Part shown: in pieces, positions 8,092 through 17,127 of the stretch | Numbering within the stretch: the stretch's first letter is position 1 | Layout: the number at the start of each line of letters is the position of its first letter | Origin: DASUPK01 sp963819715 | GTDB taxonomy: Bacteria; Actinomycetota; Thermoleophilia; Solirubrobacterales; 70-9 | Assembly: GCA_963819715.1 (NCBI GenBank) | Contig: CAWFXE010000002.1 | Location: forward strand, 62,001-126,000 | Direction: 5' to 3' | Length of the DNA: 64,000 nucleotides | Made by a program: the position numbers and the translations under genes | The notes under the pieces: model-generated | The model's input: the letters and a program-made list of their open reading frames with translations, nothing else | The model's database searches: none | What the model was told of the DNA's origin: nothing

Positions 8092-8865
8092 CTACGCGGC
8101 CCGGACCTCGAACTCCGACAGCTCGACCGGGCCGAACGAGGTGATCACGGCGACGTCGACGGCGTCGCGCCCACGCCCGACGACCACTCGCCCCACACGG
8201 TGCCGGTTGTTCCGCGCGTCGAAGGTGTGCCAGTCCCCGTCGAGGTAGACCTCGAACCAGGCGGCGAAATCCATCGGCTCGGCCGGCGGCGGGACGTCGA
8301 TCGCGGGGATGTACCCGCAGACGTAGCGGGCGGGGATGTTGAGGGCCCGGCAGAACGTGATCGCCAGGTGGGCGAAGTCGCGGCAGACGCCCTGGCCGGC
8401 CCGGAAGGCGTCGAGCGCCGTGGTCCACGGGTTCGACGCGCCGGGTTTCCACTCGAGGTGATCGTGAACGAAGTCGACGATCGCCTGGACGCGCTCCCAG
8501 CCGGGCGCGAGGTCCCCGAAGCGCTGCCAGGCCTCGTGGCCGAGCTCATCCGGGAGGCAGAAGCGGCTCGGCATGAGCCAGCCGAGGTACTCGTCCGGCA
8601 ACTCCATGATCGGCGTCTCGGGGGTGCCGGGAGCGGTGGAGTCCCTCGGGGACGTCAGCAGGACCTCGGCGTCGTAGACGACCCGGGATGTCCCCGCCGA
8701 AATCGTGATCCGCTCGCAGCGGTTGCCGAACGGATCGACGTAGTGGTGGCGCTCGAGGCCGGTGTCCCAGCTCTCCGTGCGCACCTGCACCTCGCCCTGA
8801 GCCGGGGCGACCTGGAGGACCGCCGAGACCGCCTGCGGCGTCTGGAAGCCCAACGTGCAACCCAC
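8092..8865 (-). CDS. Transglutaminase-like protease family protein
   Basis: A 257-residue cytosolic protein with an N-terminal beta domain and a transglutaminase-like core. The Cys nucleophile is in GQGVCRDFAHLAITFCR (around residue 160), the His in AAWFEVYLDGDWHTFDAR (His and Asp of the triad). Proteins of this group are annotated as transglutaminase-like or circularly permuted ATP-grasp partners; biochemical role usually unknown (peptide hydrolysis or transfer). The GTG at 8865 is the first usable start; the frame reads naturally for a few codons upstream (LILNV), so a CTG at 8877 is possible. Confidence 0.85.
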   Translation of the reverse strand: MGCTLGFQTPQAVSAVLQVAPAQGEVQVRTESWDTGLERHHYVDPFGNRCERITISAGTSRVVYDAEVLLTSPRDSTAPGTPETPIMELPDEYLGWLMPSRFCLPDELGHEAWQRFGDLAPGWERVQAIVDFVHDHLEWKPGASNPWTTALDAFRAGQGVCRDFAHLAITFCRALNIPARYVCGYIPAIDVPPPAEPMDFAAWFEVYLDGDWHTFDARNNRHRVGRVVVGRGRDAVDVAVITSFGPVELSEFEVRAA

Positions 8866-8949
8866 ATTGAGGATCAGCGGGCTGTCGGCCTCGGCGGGAA
8901 CGCCTCACAAGCTACCCTGCGCCGGTCCGACTCCCTAGGGGAAGCGTCC

Positions 8950-9825
8950 GTGGAAACCAATGCCGGGCCGGCGATCGTCGCCGACACCACCTCATACCTG
9001 CCTAGCGAGCTGACCGACCACCATCGCGTGGAGCTGGTCAGCCTCTATGTGGGAATGAACGGCACGCAGGAGCGCGAGTCGGAGATCACCGACTACGACG
9101 ACTTCTACGAGAGGCTGCGCGCGAGCGGCGAGGCCGTCACCACCTCACAGCCATCGGTGGGCGACTTCACCTCGGTCTACGAGCCGCTGCTCGCCGACGG
9201 CCGCGAGATCGTCTCGGTCCACATCTCCGCGGGGATCTCGGGCACGCTCGAGACCGCCGGCCAGGCGATCGAGCAGCTGCGCAGCGAGGGCAAGGGCGAC
9301 GAGCGGATCCACACCGTCGACAGCCGCAGCGCGGCGGGCGGGACCGGGATGGTGCTGCTCGCGGCGATGATCGCCGCCAGTAACGGAGCGAGCTCTGAGG
9401 AGGTCATCGCTCAGGCCGAGCGGGCGCGCGACGCGGGCGGGATCTGGTTCTCGCTCGACACCCTCGAGTACCTGCGCCGCGGCGGGCGCATCGGAGCGGC
9501 GCGCGCCGCGATCGGAACCACCCTGAAGATCAAGCCGATCCTCACCTTCGCCGACGAGGTGAGCCCGGTCTGCCAGGTCCGGACCCGATCGCGGGCCGTG
9601 GCGCGGCTGATCGACTACGCGCGCCAGCGCAAGAGCGAGGGAGCCGATGCCTGGGTCGTTCAGCACATCCGCGACCCGGAGTCCGCCGAGCACCTGGTGG
9701 AGGCCTGCCGGCCGATCTTCGGCCGCGACCCGCTGTACGTCTCCGAGGTCGGCCCGGTGCTCGGGGCCCACGCGGGCCCCGGGATGATCGGGATCGGCGC
9801 CTCAGTGCAGAGCGCCTTCGAGTAG
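8950..9825 (+). CDS. DegV family fatty-acid-binding protein
   Basis: A 291-residue DegV protein. The N-terminal lobe has AIVADTTSYLP, the fatty-acid headgroup loop is in HISAGISGTLETA (about residues 94-106), and the second lobe holds FSLDTLEYLRRGGRIG, a strong family signature. DegV/FakB proteins bind a fatty acid and present it to a FakA kinase; no kinase gene is adjacent. Start GTG 8950 follows GGGGAAG; sequence upstream in the same frame is antisense to the transglutaminase gene and is not coding. Confidence 0.9.
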   Translation: METNAGPAIVADTTSYLPSELTDHHRVELVSLYVGMNGTQERESEITDYDDFYERLRASGEAVTTSQPSVGDFTSVYEPLLADGREIVSVHISAGISGTLETAGQAIEQLRSEGKGDERIHTVDSRSAAGGTGMVLLAAMIAASNGASSEEVIAQAERARDAGGIWFSLDTLEYLRRGGRIGAARAAIGTTLKIKPILTFADEVSPVCQVRTRSRAVARLIDYARQRKSEGADAWVVQHIRDPESAEHLVEACRPIFGRDPLYVSEVGPVLGAHAGPGMIGIGASVQSAFE

Positions 9826-9853
9826 CCCCGAGCGCCTACAGCGTCTTGACGAG

Positions 9854-11186
9854 CTACCCCGGTGGGATGTTCTGATTGCGGTGGAGGACGTTGTCCGGGT
9901 CGTATCGCGACTTGAGCGCCTGCAGGCGCGTGAAGTTCTCCGGGCCGAAGGCGGCGCGCACCCGCTCGATCGGCTCGTCCGCCTGCATGTAGTTGGCGTA
10001 GCCGCCACCCAGCGACCAGGGCTCGATTGCGGACGCGGTGTCGCGCGCCCAGGCGATGTGCTCGTCATCGACGGACTCGTCCTCCCAACTCGCCATCACG
10101 CTGACGTTGAAGGCCGCCTGGCGGTACCCGAGGGCGGCGCTCTCCGGATCGACGTCCTTGGGAGCGCCGTGCAGCGACTCGAGGAGGATCGCTCCCGGCG
10201 GGCGGCCGAGTGCCGTCATGCGCTCGATGAGCACATCAATCAGCTCGTCAGGGAACTCGCGGACGAAGTGGCCCTTCCAGTAGTTGCGGTCGACGCCGTA
10301 GCCGGGGTTGAAGACCAGCTGCTGGTCAAGGAAGCCCTGGGGGCGGACCTTGTCGGCCGCGAGGCCGTCGGCCGCGTGCAGCTCTGCGAGCTCGGCCACC
10401 TCCTCTCCCTCGCCCGTGAAGCAGGGGACCACGACCAGCTTGAGGGAGAGGTCCTCCGCGACCGTGATCTGAGCCTGGATGCTGAGGTCCGTGCCGGCGG
10501 CCGCGACCGCGTCGCGGAACGCGCGGAGCGCTCCGGCGACCCCCTTCCCCTCGTACTCGAGCCGGCCGCCCACGACCCGCTCGAGCGGATGGAGCCGCAT
10601 CCGCAGCTCGGTCACGACGCCGAAGTTGCCGCCCCCGCCGCGCAATCCCCAGAGCAGCTCCTCGTGACCGGTGTCCTCAGTTCGGACGATCCCCTCCGCC
10701 GGCGTTACGACGGTCGCGCCGACCAGGTTGTCGCAGGTGAGCCCGAACTGGGCGGTGAGGTGGCCGATGCCGCCGCCGAGGGTGAGGCCGGTGACGCCGG
10801 TCGTGCCGACCACGCCGCCGGGGGTGACCAGGCCGTGCTGCTGAGTCGCCTGGTCGAAGTCGAGCCAGGTGGCGCCGCCGCCGGAGCGGGCCACCTTCTC
10901 GTCGGGATCGACCTCAACCGCGCGCATCCTGGTCAGGTCGATGATCAGGCCGTCCTCGACCGAGCAGTGCCCGGCGGGGTTGTGGCCGCCCCCGCGCACC
11001 GCGATCTCCAGCTCGTTCTCCCGGGCAAATGCCATCGCGGTCGCCGACATCTTCGGCGTCGACGCAGCGGGCGATCGCGGCGGGTCGCCGGACGATCAGC
11101 AGGTTGAAGCAGATGCGCGCCTTCTCGTACTCAGGGTCGCCCTCGACCAGCACGTCACCCTTGAGCCGCTCCGCAAGCTCGTTCAA
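9854..11186 (-). pseudogene. FAD-linked oxidase (BBE-type), interrupted by one frameshift
   Basis: Two reading frames together make a normal berberine-bridge-like oxidase of 443 residues. The first (TTG at 11186 to about 11045) gives MNELAERLKGDVLVEGD and RRPAAIARCVDAEDV; the second continues with ATAMAFARENELEIAVRGGGH, where the His is the usual covalent FAD attachment, and runs to the C-terminal YDPDNVLHRNQNIPPG. One extra base in the run at about 11043-11047 explains the break, and removing it gives a length divisible by three. The intact paralogue at 14806 aligns across the joint. The start overlaps the stop of the SRPBCC gene. Either a recent inactivation or a sequencing error. Confidence 0.8.
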
Positions 11187-11614
11187 TTCGCCTCGAGGAT
11201 TCGCTTGAGATCGGCGAAGTTGGAGTCCACCCCGCGCTTCACCACGCGCGAGGCGAGCGGGCCGAGGGCGCCGGCCAGGCCGCCGAGCTCCACCTCCGCC
11301 GCCAGCTGCAGCAGCGTCGCGCCCGCCTCGTCGGCGAGGACGTATCGATAGGTGAATGGAGTTGGCCCGGAAGTGGTTCGGATCACAAACAGCGATGGGC
11401 GATTGATCTCGACGACCTCCAGGTCGTTCTCCGCCGGGCCGCTGGGCAGCTCCCGCTCCATCCGGTAGGTGGCTCCAATGCCGTCAGCGCCGGGCGAGGT
11501 CTCTCGCACCGACTGGACTGCGGAGTTCCAGCGCGGGAACGTGGTCGGGTCCGAGACGAAGTCGAACACCGTCTCGACCGGCTGCTCGATTCGCACGCTG
11601 GTCTCGAAGTCCAT
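11183..11614 (-). CDS. SRPBCC family protein (polyketide cyclase/START-like)
   Basis: A 143-residue helix-grip protein. It begins DFETSVRIEQPVETVFDFVSD, the usual first strand and helix of SRPBCC proteins, followed by FPRWNSAVQSV, and ends with a long amphipathic helix (VVKRGVDSNFADLKRILEAN). Such proteins bind small hydrophobic ligands; ligand unknown. The ATG at 11614 is seven bases after TAGTCT on the minus strand, so the transcript is probably leaderless. Its stop overlaps the TTG start of the downstream FAD oxidase, implying coupled translation. Confidence 0.85.
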   Translation of the reverse strand: MDFETSVRIEQPVETVFDFVSDPTTFPRWNSAVQSVRETSPGADGIGATYRMERELPSGPAENDLEVVEINRPSLFVIRTTSGPTPFTYRYVLADEAGATLLQLAAEVELGGLAGALGPLASRVVKRGVDSNFADLKRILEAN

Positions 11615-11637
11615 GGGCCCGAGACTACCCGGCGCAG

Positions 11638-12765
11638 TTGCGCGATCATCCCGTGCAGGTGGCGACGGACCAGCAGACGACCGACAGGTTCCGAATTCTC
11701 TGCGTCGACGGCGGAGGAATCCGCGGCCTGATCCCGGCGCTCGTGATCGCCGAGCTCGAGCGCCGGATCCAGAAGCGCGCCGGGCCGGACGCACGCGTCT
11801 CCGACTACTTCCAGATGTTCGCGGGAACCTCGACCGGCGGGCTGGTCGCGCTCAGCCTGACCGCGCCGGACCCGCAGAACCCGAGCCGCCCCGCCGTCAC
11901 GGCCGACGAGCTGGCGAGCTTCTACGTCGAGGACGGGCCCGGGATCTTCCACCGCAGCCTGTGGCAGAAGATCCGAACGCTGTGGGGCTGGCTCGGCCCC
12001 AAGTACACGCTCGGTCCCCTGCAGGAGGCGATCGAGCGCCGCCTCGGCACAACCGAGATTCAGAACGCGCTGCGGGAGCTGATCGTCTGTTCCTACGACA
12101 TGACCGACCGCCAGCCATATTTCTTCAAGCGCTGGCGGGCGCGCGAGCTGCCGGAGTCGGATCGGAACCGCCCGCTCGCCGACGCCGGCCTCGCCACCTC
12201 GGCGGCGCCGACCTACTTTCCCTCGCACGAGCTCGACGGGCACGCGCTCGTCGACGGCGGCGTCTTCGCCGCGAACCCCGTCATCGTCGCGATCGTCGAG
12301 GCCCTGAAACGCTTTGGCGACGACCCCCACCACCTCGACCAGGACGACCTGCTGGTGGTCTCGGTCGGCACCGGCCTGCACGAGGACGGCTACTCGCAGA
12401 ACCAGGTGAAGGGCTGGGGCAAGCTCGGCTGGATCCTGCCGCAGAAGGGCGAGCCGCCGATCCTGGGCGCGACGCTCGGCGGCGCCGCAGACGGCGCCGA
12501 CCACTGGGCGCACACACTGCTCAACCACCCCGACGATCCGCACATCAGCGCCGGAGAGCTCGGCCACGGCCCGCGTTACTTCCGGCTGCAGGTTCCGCTC
12601 ACCGAGTCCGTGCCGCTGGACGACGCGAGCCGGCGAAACCTGAACGAGACGCTGCCGGCCTTCGCCCGCGAGCTGATCCGCACCCACGAGCAGGAGCTCT
12701 CGGAGATAGTCGAGCGCCTGCTACGCGCAGGCCCGCTGCCGGACGACCCGGCGCCCGCGGGCTAG
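11638..12765 (+). CDS. Patatin-like phospholipase
   Basis: A 375-residue patatin-domain lipase. The oxyanion loop DGGGIRG is near residue 24, the nucleophile elbow GTSTGG near residue 65, and the catalytic aspartate in VDGGVFAANP near residue 210. It hydrolyses acyl esters of glycerolipids, probably at the membrane; no signal peptide is present. Start could be TTG 11638 or GTG 11653. CTACCCGG at 11625-11632 lies just upstream and could contain its -10. No nucleotidyltransferase is nearby, so there is no sign of a CBASS defence role. Confidence 0.88.
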   Translation: MRDHPVQVATDQQTTDRFRILCVDGGGIRGLIPALVIAELERRIQKRAGPDARVSDYFQMFAGTSTGGLVALSLTAPDPQNPSRPAVTADELASFYVEDGPGIFHRSLWQKIRTLWGWLGPKYTLGPLQEAIERRLGTTEIQNALRELIVCSYDMTDRQPYFFKRWRARELPESDRNRPLADAGLATSAAPTYFPSHELDGHALVDGGVFAANPVIVAIVEALKRFGDDPHHLDQDDLLVVSVGTGLHEDGYSQNQVKGWGKLGWILPQKGEPPILGATLGGAADGADHWAHTLLNHPDDPHISAGELGHGPRYFRLQVPLTESVPLDDASRRNLNETLPAFARELIRTHEQELSEIVERLLRAGPLPDDPAPAG

Positions 12766-14072
12766 CGCTTCTTCCTCTTCGACTTCGCCTTCAGCTTCAG
12801 CTTGGTGTCGACCGTGTTGGCGAAGCCCGCCGAGGGGCTGAAGGTGATCCGCGCCTGGACCTTGATGTGGCCCTTCCTGCGGAGTTTCGCCTTGGCCGCC
12901 CTGGTGAGCCTCAGCCTGAGCGTGATCGTCCCCGGGCCTCCGGACGCCTGTGAGAGCCGGAGCTTTTTTCTCTTCTTCGCCTTCTTCTTGGCGGCGACCG
13001 CCGAGGACTTGGCGCCCTTGCCGGCGTCGGCGACCGCCAGGTCGCCGGCCGCGGAGACCGTGACGATCAGCTTGGTCCCCTTGACATTGGTGCTGAAGGA
13101 GTTCGGAGTCGCGAAGAGCTCGGCGGTCTTCAGCGTGACGCCGCCGCGGTAGCCGCCGGCGACCAGGACCTGGCCCGTGCCCAGCAGCGCCATCGGATCG
13201 TCCTCGCGAGCTTCGAGCAGCTCGGCGATCCCGGCGGAGCTGAAGGTGTTGGTGTTGGGGTCAAAGAGCTCGGTCGTGTCGGTGTCGACCGCGCCGGTGT
13301 ATCCGCCCGCGATGAGGACGCGGCCGTCCGGCAGAGGAGACCCGCCCAGGAAGCCGCGCTTGGTCCCCATCGGGCCGACCGGGCTCCAGCTGTTGGTGGA
13401 CGGGTTGAAAGCCTCGGCGCTCGTCGTGTAGTCCGAGCCGTCGTAGCCGCCCGCGATCAGCACGCGGCCGTCCGGGAGCGCAGCCCCCGCCGGCCCGACA
13501 CGCTTGCTGGCCATCGGTGCCACCGGGCTCCAGGCGTTGGTCCTGGGGTCGTAGACCTCCGCGGTGTTGGTCTGGGTCCCGCCGATGTCACCACCGGCGA
13601 CCAGCACACGCCCGTCAGGCAGCGGGGCGGCTGCCGCGAAGGTGCGCGGGGTGCCCATCTGGCCGATCCCGCCGTGGAAGGTGCCGGTGTTGGGGTCGAA
13701 GATCTCCGCGGTCTTCAGGGTGCTGACGCCATCGTGGCCGCCGGCGACCAACACGCCGCCGTCCTCGAGGGGCGCCGCGACCGCTCCGTAGCGGAAGCTC
13801 GTCAGCGAGCCCACCGGGATGAATGTCCCGGTGAGCGGGTTGAACATCTCGGCGCTCTTCAGGTAGATGCCGCCCTCATAACCGCCGGCCACCAGCGCGC
13901 CTCCGTTGCGCAGCGGCGCCGTCGCGGGACCGTCGCGCGGGACGCTGAGCGAGCCGGTCGCCAGAAACGGGATCGTCTGGGTGGCGGCCTCCGCGCTCGC
14001 AACCAGCGGCGCCACCGCCAGTGCCACCAGGCAGCCGATCAATGTCCCTGAGAGTGCCCTCCGGACCCCCAT
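12762..14072 (-). CDS. Secreted kelch-repeat protein with basic C-terminal tail
   Basis: A 436-residue exported protein. After a signal peptide (LIGCLVALAVAPLVASAEA) come about six kelch units of roughly 48 residues, each with a core like GGALVAGGYEGG...KTAEIFDPNTG, expected to build a six-bladed propeller. The last 110 residues form the basic module shared with the gene at 3710 and end in a Lys/Arg-rich run. Role unknown; a surface carbohydrate- or protein-binding propeller is plausible. ATG 14072 is preferred over upstream GTG codons because the signal peptide then has normal length. Its stop overlaps the patatin stop, convergent. Confidence 0.85.
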   Translation of the reverse strand: MGVRRALSGTLIGCLVALAVAPLVASAEAATQTIPFLATGSLSVPRDGPATAPLRNGGALVAGGYEGGIYLKSAEMFNPLTGTFIPVGSLTSFRYGAVAAPLEDGGVLVAGGHDGVSTLKTAEIFDPNTGTFHGGIGQMGTPRTFAAAAPLPDGRVLVAGGDIGGTQTNTAEVYDPRTNAWSPVAPMASKRVGPAGAALPDGRVLIAGGYDGSDYTTSAEAFNPSTNSWSPVGPMGTKRGFLGGSPLPDGRVLIAGGYTGAVDTDTTELFDPNTNTFSSAGIAELLEAREDDPMALLGTGQVLVAGGYRGGVTLKTAELFATPNSFSTNVKGTKLIVTVSAAGDLAVADAGKGAKSSAVAAKKKAKKRKKLRLSQASGGPGTITLRLRLTRAAKAKLRRKGHIKVQARITFSPSAGFANTVDTKLKLKAKSKRKKR

Positions 14073-14108
14073 GCGCACAAAGTACCGCCTTCGCCGGGCC
14101 AATCGAAT

Positions 14109-14135
14109 CTAAGAGGGCTCTAACAGGCCTCTTAG
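14109..14135. promoter_or_regulatory. Inverted repeat in divergent promoter region
   Basis: CTAAGAGG and CCTCTTAG form perfect 8-bp arms separated by 11 bp, between the divergent kelch gene (start 14072) and membrane protein gene (start 14170). Centre-to-centre spacing suits a dimeric regulator on adjacent helix faces. Confidence 0.4.
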
Positions 14136-14169
14136 GCGCAGATGACCGGCGCCAGCCACGATCCCGGGG

Positions 14170-14802
14170 GTGGAAACCTACGCCGGGACACCGCGATCCG
14201 CCGCGGTCGCGCGCCGCCCCGACCGCCTCGGCGGCACCGCGGGCAACGAGGCGCTGACCGTCGGCGCGGCCGTCGTGCTCACCCTCCTCCTGATGGCCGA
14301 GGGAATCACGCTGCTCGCGATGGACTCGCTCCTGAGCGTCCACATGATCATCGGGCTCGTGCTGATCCCGCCGGTGCTGCTCAAGGTCGGCTCCACCGGC
14401 TACCGCTTCGCCCGCTACTACACGCACTCGCGCCCATATGTGGACAAGGGGCCGCCCCCAATCCTGCTGCGCTTGCTCGCGCCGGTCCTGGTCCTGACGA
14501 CCATCGGGATCTTCATCACCGGCGTCCTGCTGCTCTCACTCGGGCACAAGTCAGACCAGCTCGTCTTCCTCCACAAGGCTTCGTTCATCGTCTGGGCCGG
14601 AGCCTTCGGCGTCCACTTCCTCTGGCACCTCCCCGGCATGCTCCGCTCGCTGCCCGATTACCGGCGCGGCACTCGCGCTCGGCGCGTTCCCGGCTCCGCC
14701 CTGCGCGGGATGCTCGTCGCCGCCTCGCTGGGCGGGGGGATCGCGCTCGCCATCTCCCTGGCGAGCGCGATCTCGGGCTACCACGGCGGCGCGCCGGGCT
14801 GA
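14170..14802 (+). CDS. Four-helix membrane protein, cytochrome b-like
   Basis: A 210-residue integral membrane protein with about four to five hydrophobic helices and histidines placed inside or at the ends of them (SVHMIIGLVLIPP, VFLHKASFIVWAG, VHFLWHLPGML). This spacing resembles di-haem cytochrome b561 or DUF4405-type proteins, so it may carry electrons across the membrane, but I cannot confirm haem ligation. Start GTG 14170, with GGGGGTGG before it. Convergent with the FAD oxidase ending at 14806. No redox partner is visible next to it. Confidence 0.7.
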   Translation: METYAGTPRSAAVARRPDRLGGTAGNEALTVGAAVVLTLLLMAEGITLLAMDSLLSVHMIIGLVLIPPVLLKVGSTGYRFARYYTHSRPYVDKGPPPILLRLLAPVLVLTTIGIFITGVLLLSLGHKSDQLVFLHKASFIVWAGAFGVHFLWHLPGMLRSLPDYRRGTRARRVPGSALRGMLVAASLGGGIALAISLASAISGYHGGAPG

Positions 14803-14805
14803 GCG

Positions 14806-16176
14806 CTACGCCTCGGCCGGCGGGATGTTGTGGTTCAGCCGGAAGAGGTTGTCCGGGTCGTAGCGGCGCTTCACCTCGCGCAACCGGTCCCAGGCCGGGC
14901 CGTAGGCCGCGCGGAGCGTCGCCTCGTCTTCCTCTCCCATGAACCCGACGTAGCCGCCCGTTCCGTTCTTGCCGAGCCGCTCGGCCAGACCGCTGACGAA
15001 CGCCTCGTGGGTCTCCGTCTCGGCGCCGTCGAGGTACATCGCCGCCACGTTCACGAACAGCTCGCGGTCGCGGTGCGGGAACGCCATCGCGTCGTTCGCG
15101 ACTCGCCCGTAGGCGCCGCCGAGGACGCGAATCTGCACGGCCTTCATCATCGCGGTCGACTTGGGGAGCTCCTCGAGAAGCGCCTCCGCCCCGCCCGGCT
15201 CGAGCGAGTCGGCGAAGAAGTTGGCGCCCGTCGCGAACTGCGGCTCGGGTTCGGGGCCCTCGTAGAGCTCCGGATAGCGCATCGGCCGCAGCATGTCCGC
15301 GTAGGGATCCGCCAGCGCCCGGAACGGCGCGAATGCGGACTCGCCCTGGTCGACGGGACCCACGTAGGCGGCGAGACTCATGATCACGGGCTTGCCGTGC
15401 GCCTCCTCGGGGATCATCGGCATCGGCGGCGCCACCATGATGTTGGCGATCGTCGAGAGCTCCTCGGGAGCGGCCTTTGCCGCCTCGATGAACCCCGTGA
15501 TCGTCTCGGGTGTCGCCGGCAGGATCAGCATGCCGCCGACGATGTCGGAGATCTCGTGCAGCCGCAGCTTCAGGCGAGTGGCGATGCCGAAGTTGCCCTC
15601 GCCGCCGCGGATCGCCCAGAACAGGTCGGGCTCCGAATCCTCGCTCGCCTCGACCACCTCGCCGTGGGCGGTGACGACCTCGGCCGCGAGCAGATCGTCG
15701 ATCGTCAGCCCGTTCTTGCGGACCAGGAAGCCGAGGCCACCCGCGAGCGTGATCCCGCCGACGCCGACGGAGCCGCTGTCGCCGAAGCCGGTGACGAACC
15801 CCTTCTCACCGGTCGCGTTGGTGTACTCGCCCGCCCGGATGCCGGTTTCGACCCACGCGGTCTTCGCGTCGGCGTCGATGTCGAGCGACTTCATGGCCGA
15901 CAGGTCGATGACCAGGCCATCGTCGTTCGTCCCGTAGCCGGCGCGGCTGTGGCCGCCGCTGCGGACAGAGAGCTCGAGACCGCCGTCGCGCGCCTGGCTG
16001 ACGGCGCGGGCCACCTCCTCGGAGGAGGTCGGGCGGACGATCGCCGCCGGCCGCCGGTCGATGCCCTTGAAGAAGACGTGGCGCGCCTCCTCGTATCCGG
16101 AATCCTCCGGACCGACGACCTCGCCGTTGAGCTCGCCGCGCAGATCTGGGATTGAAACCCCTTGTGCCTGTGACAT
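14806..16176 (-). CDS. FAD-binding oxidoreductase, BBE family
   Basis: A 456-residue PCMH-type flavoprotein. RSGGHSRAGYG (about residues 77-87) supplies the His for covalent FAD, RGGEGNFGI is the second flavin loop, and the C-terminal YDPDNLFRLNHNIPP is the berberine-bridge-enzyme signature. The second covalent attachment Cys found in plant BBEs is absent, so FAD is probably singly linked. It probably oxidises alcohols or sugars with O2; substrate unknown. Start ATG 16176 follows AAAGGAGT. It is the intact paralogue of the frameshifted gene at 9854, and is divergent from the ArsR operon. Confidence 0.9.
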   Translation of the reverse strand: MSQAQGVSIPDLRGELNGEVVGPEDSGYEEARHVFFKGIDRRPAAIVRPTSSEEVARAVSQARDGGLELSVRSGGHSRAGYGTNDDGLVIDLSAMKSLDIDADAKTAWVETGIRAGEYTNATGEKGFVTGFGDSGSVGVGGITLAGGLGFLVRKNGLTIDDLLAAEVVTAHGEVVEASEDSEPDLFWAIRGGEGNFGIATRLKLRLHEISDIVGGMLILPATPETITGFIEAAKAAPEELSTIANIMVAPPMPMIPEEAHGKPVIMSLAAYVGPVDQGESAFAPFRALADPYADMLRPMRYPELYEGPEPEPQFATGANFFADSLEPGGAEALLEELPKSTAMMKAVQIRVLGGAYGRVANDAMAFPHRDRELFVNVAAMYLDGAETETHEAFVSGLAERLGKNGTGGYVGFMGEEDEATLRAAYGPAWDRLREVKRRYDPDNLFRLNHNIPPAEA

Positions 16177-16280
16177 CTCGACTCCTTTCTCGGTTTGCCC
16201 TCTCACCCAGACGACGAACGTCCCGGGCGGATATGGACAGCGTTTCGACTCTATTCAGAGACGTTGTCCCGCTCTCACAC

Positions 16281-16308
16281 GTGACACATTCAACCATTTG
16301 GTTAAATA
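16281..16308 (+). promoter_or_regulatory. ArsR operon promoter with internal operator
   Basis: GTGACA (16281-16286) and TAAATA (16303-16308) are 16 bp apart and lie 8 bp before the ATG at 16317. Between them AACCA-TT-TGGTT (16292-16303) is a perfect palindrome, placed where a bound ArsR dimer would block polymerase. The mRNA would be leaderless. Confidence 0.6.
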
Positions 16309-16316
16309 CCGCCCCG

Positions 16317-16631
16317 ATGCCGACCGGCCAGCTCGACCGCACCTTCGCCGCGCTCGCGGACCCGACCCGCCGGGCGATTCTCGAGCGCCTGTCGGCAGGT
16401 GAGGCCACGGTCAGCGAGATTGCGGAGCCGTTCCCCGTCAGCGTCCAGGCCGTCTCGAAGCACCTCAAGGTGCTGGAGGGCGCCGGGCTGATCACCCGCG
16501 GGCGTGCCGGGCAGCTCCGTCCCTCCCGCATCGACGGCGCCGCCCTGAAGGAGGCCGCCGAGTGGATCGACGGCTACCGCAGCTTCTGGGAGCGCGGCTT
16601 CGAGCGAATGGAGGATCGCCTGCGTGGCTGA
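16317..16631 (+). CDS. ArsR family transcriptional regulator
   Basis: A 104-residue winged-helix repressor. The sequence LDRTFAALADPTRRAILERL begins the fold, the recognition helix is in VSVQAVSKHLKVLEGAGLI, and the wing follows. It lacks the metal-binding CxC motif of true ArsR/SmtB and belongs to the subgroup that controls SRPBCC genes. It overlaps the next gene by 8 bp and heads an operon of three. Autoregulation is suggested by a palindrome inside its promoter. The ATG at 16317 matches the usual start of the family; longer in-frame starts cover the promoter. Confidence 0.92.
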   Translation: MPTGQLDRTFAALADPTRRAILERLSAGEATVSEIAEPFPVSVQAVSKHLKVLEGAGLITRGRAGQLRPSRIDGAALKEAAEWIDGYRSFWERGFERMEDRLRG

Positions 16632-17070
16632 CAAGCCCGACATCGACATGAACTGGACCTTCGACGCTCCCCGCGCCGAGGTCTGGCGCGAGTGGACGGA
16701 GCCTGAGCGCTTCGCCGACTGGTACGGCGGCCCCGAGTACAAGATCGCGCTGGACGAGATCGCGATGGACGTCCGCGAAGGCGGCACGTGGACGACGGTG
16801 ATGCGCGGGCCCGAGGACCACGTGATCCACTGGGACGGCGAGTACATCGAGGTGAGCGAACCGGAGAAGCTCTCCTTCACCGTCTCCGACCAGCCCGAGG
16901 AGGACCTCTACGACCTCTGCACCGTGGAGCTCACCGACCTCGCCGGCACGCGCACCGAGATGCGCTTCACCCAGTCGGGCGGCCACATGCCCGCCGAGGC
17001 CTATCGCCGTGCCCAGGAGGGCTGGGGCGGCTTCTTCGAGCGGATCGCCGAGCGGCTCGCGGCCGATTAG
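16624..17070 (+). CDS. SRPBCC (AHSA1-like) domain protein
   Basis: A 148-residue AHSA1-type helix-grip protein with the usual opening (TFDAPRAEVWREWTEPERFADWYG), a central strand block, and a closing helix (EGWGGFFERIAERLAAD). The GTG at 16624 overlaps the end of the ArsR gene, so translation is coupled. ArsR-AHSA1 pairs are common in actinobacteria and usually annotated as sensing or detoxifying hydrophobic compounds; the ligand is unknown. Confidence 0.88.
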   Translation: MADKPDIDMNWTFDAPRAEVWREWTEPERFADWYGGPEYKIALDEIAMDVREGGTWTTVMRGPEDHVIHWDGEYIEVSEPEKLSFTVSDQPEEDLYDLCTVELTDLAGTRTEMRFTQSGGHMPAEAYRRAQEGWGGFFERIAERLAAD

Positions 17071-17127
17071 TTCCGCCACAGCGGCCCGTCTAACAAGCAA
17101 CTGCGAAAACGAAAACAGGAGGAAGAA

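Noticed and set aside
8200..8949. Long in-frame extension upstream of the DegV gene
   Set aside because: It lies antisense to the transglutaminase gene, which has a complete catalytic set; the extension has no DegV-like sequence and the GTG at 8950 has a ribosome site.
9881..11107. Plus-strand open frame of about 400 codons
   Set aside because: It mirrors the FAD oxidase on the other strand; its protein is Arg/Leu/Ala-rich without motifs, as expected for antisense frames in high-GC DNA.
11383..12687. Minus-strand open frame of about 430 codons
   Set aside because: Antisense to the patatin gene and overlapping the SRPBCC start; no motif.
11638..12765. Patatin as part of a phage-defence (CBASS-like) system
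   Set aside because: No nucleotidyltransferase, sensor or accessory gene is next to it; neighbours are SRPBCC and kelch genes.
14830..16155. Plus-strand open frame of about 440 codons
   Set aside because: Antisense to the intact FAD oxidase at 14806, with no recognisable motif.
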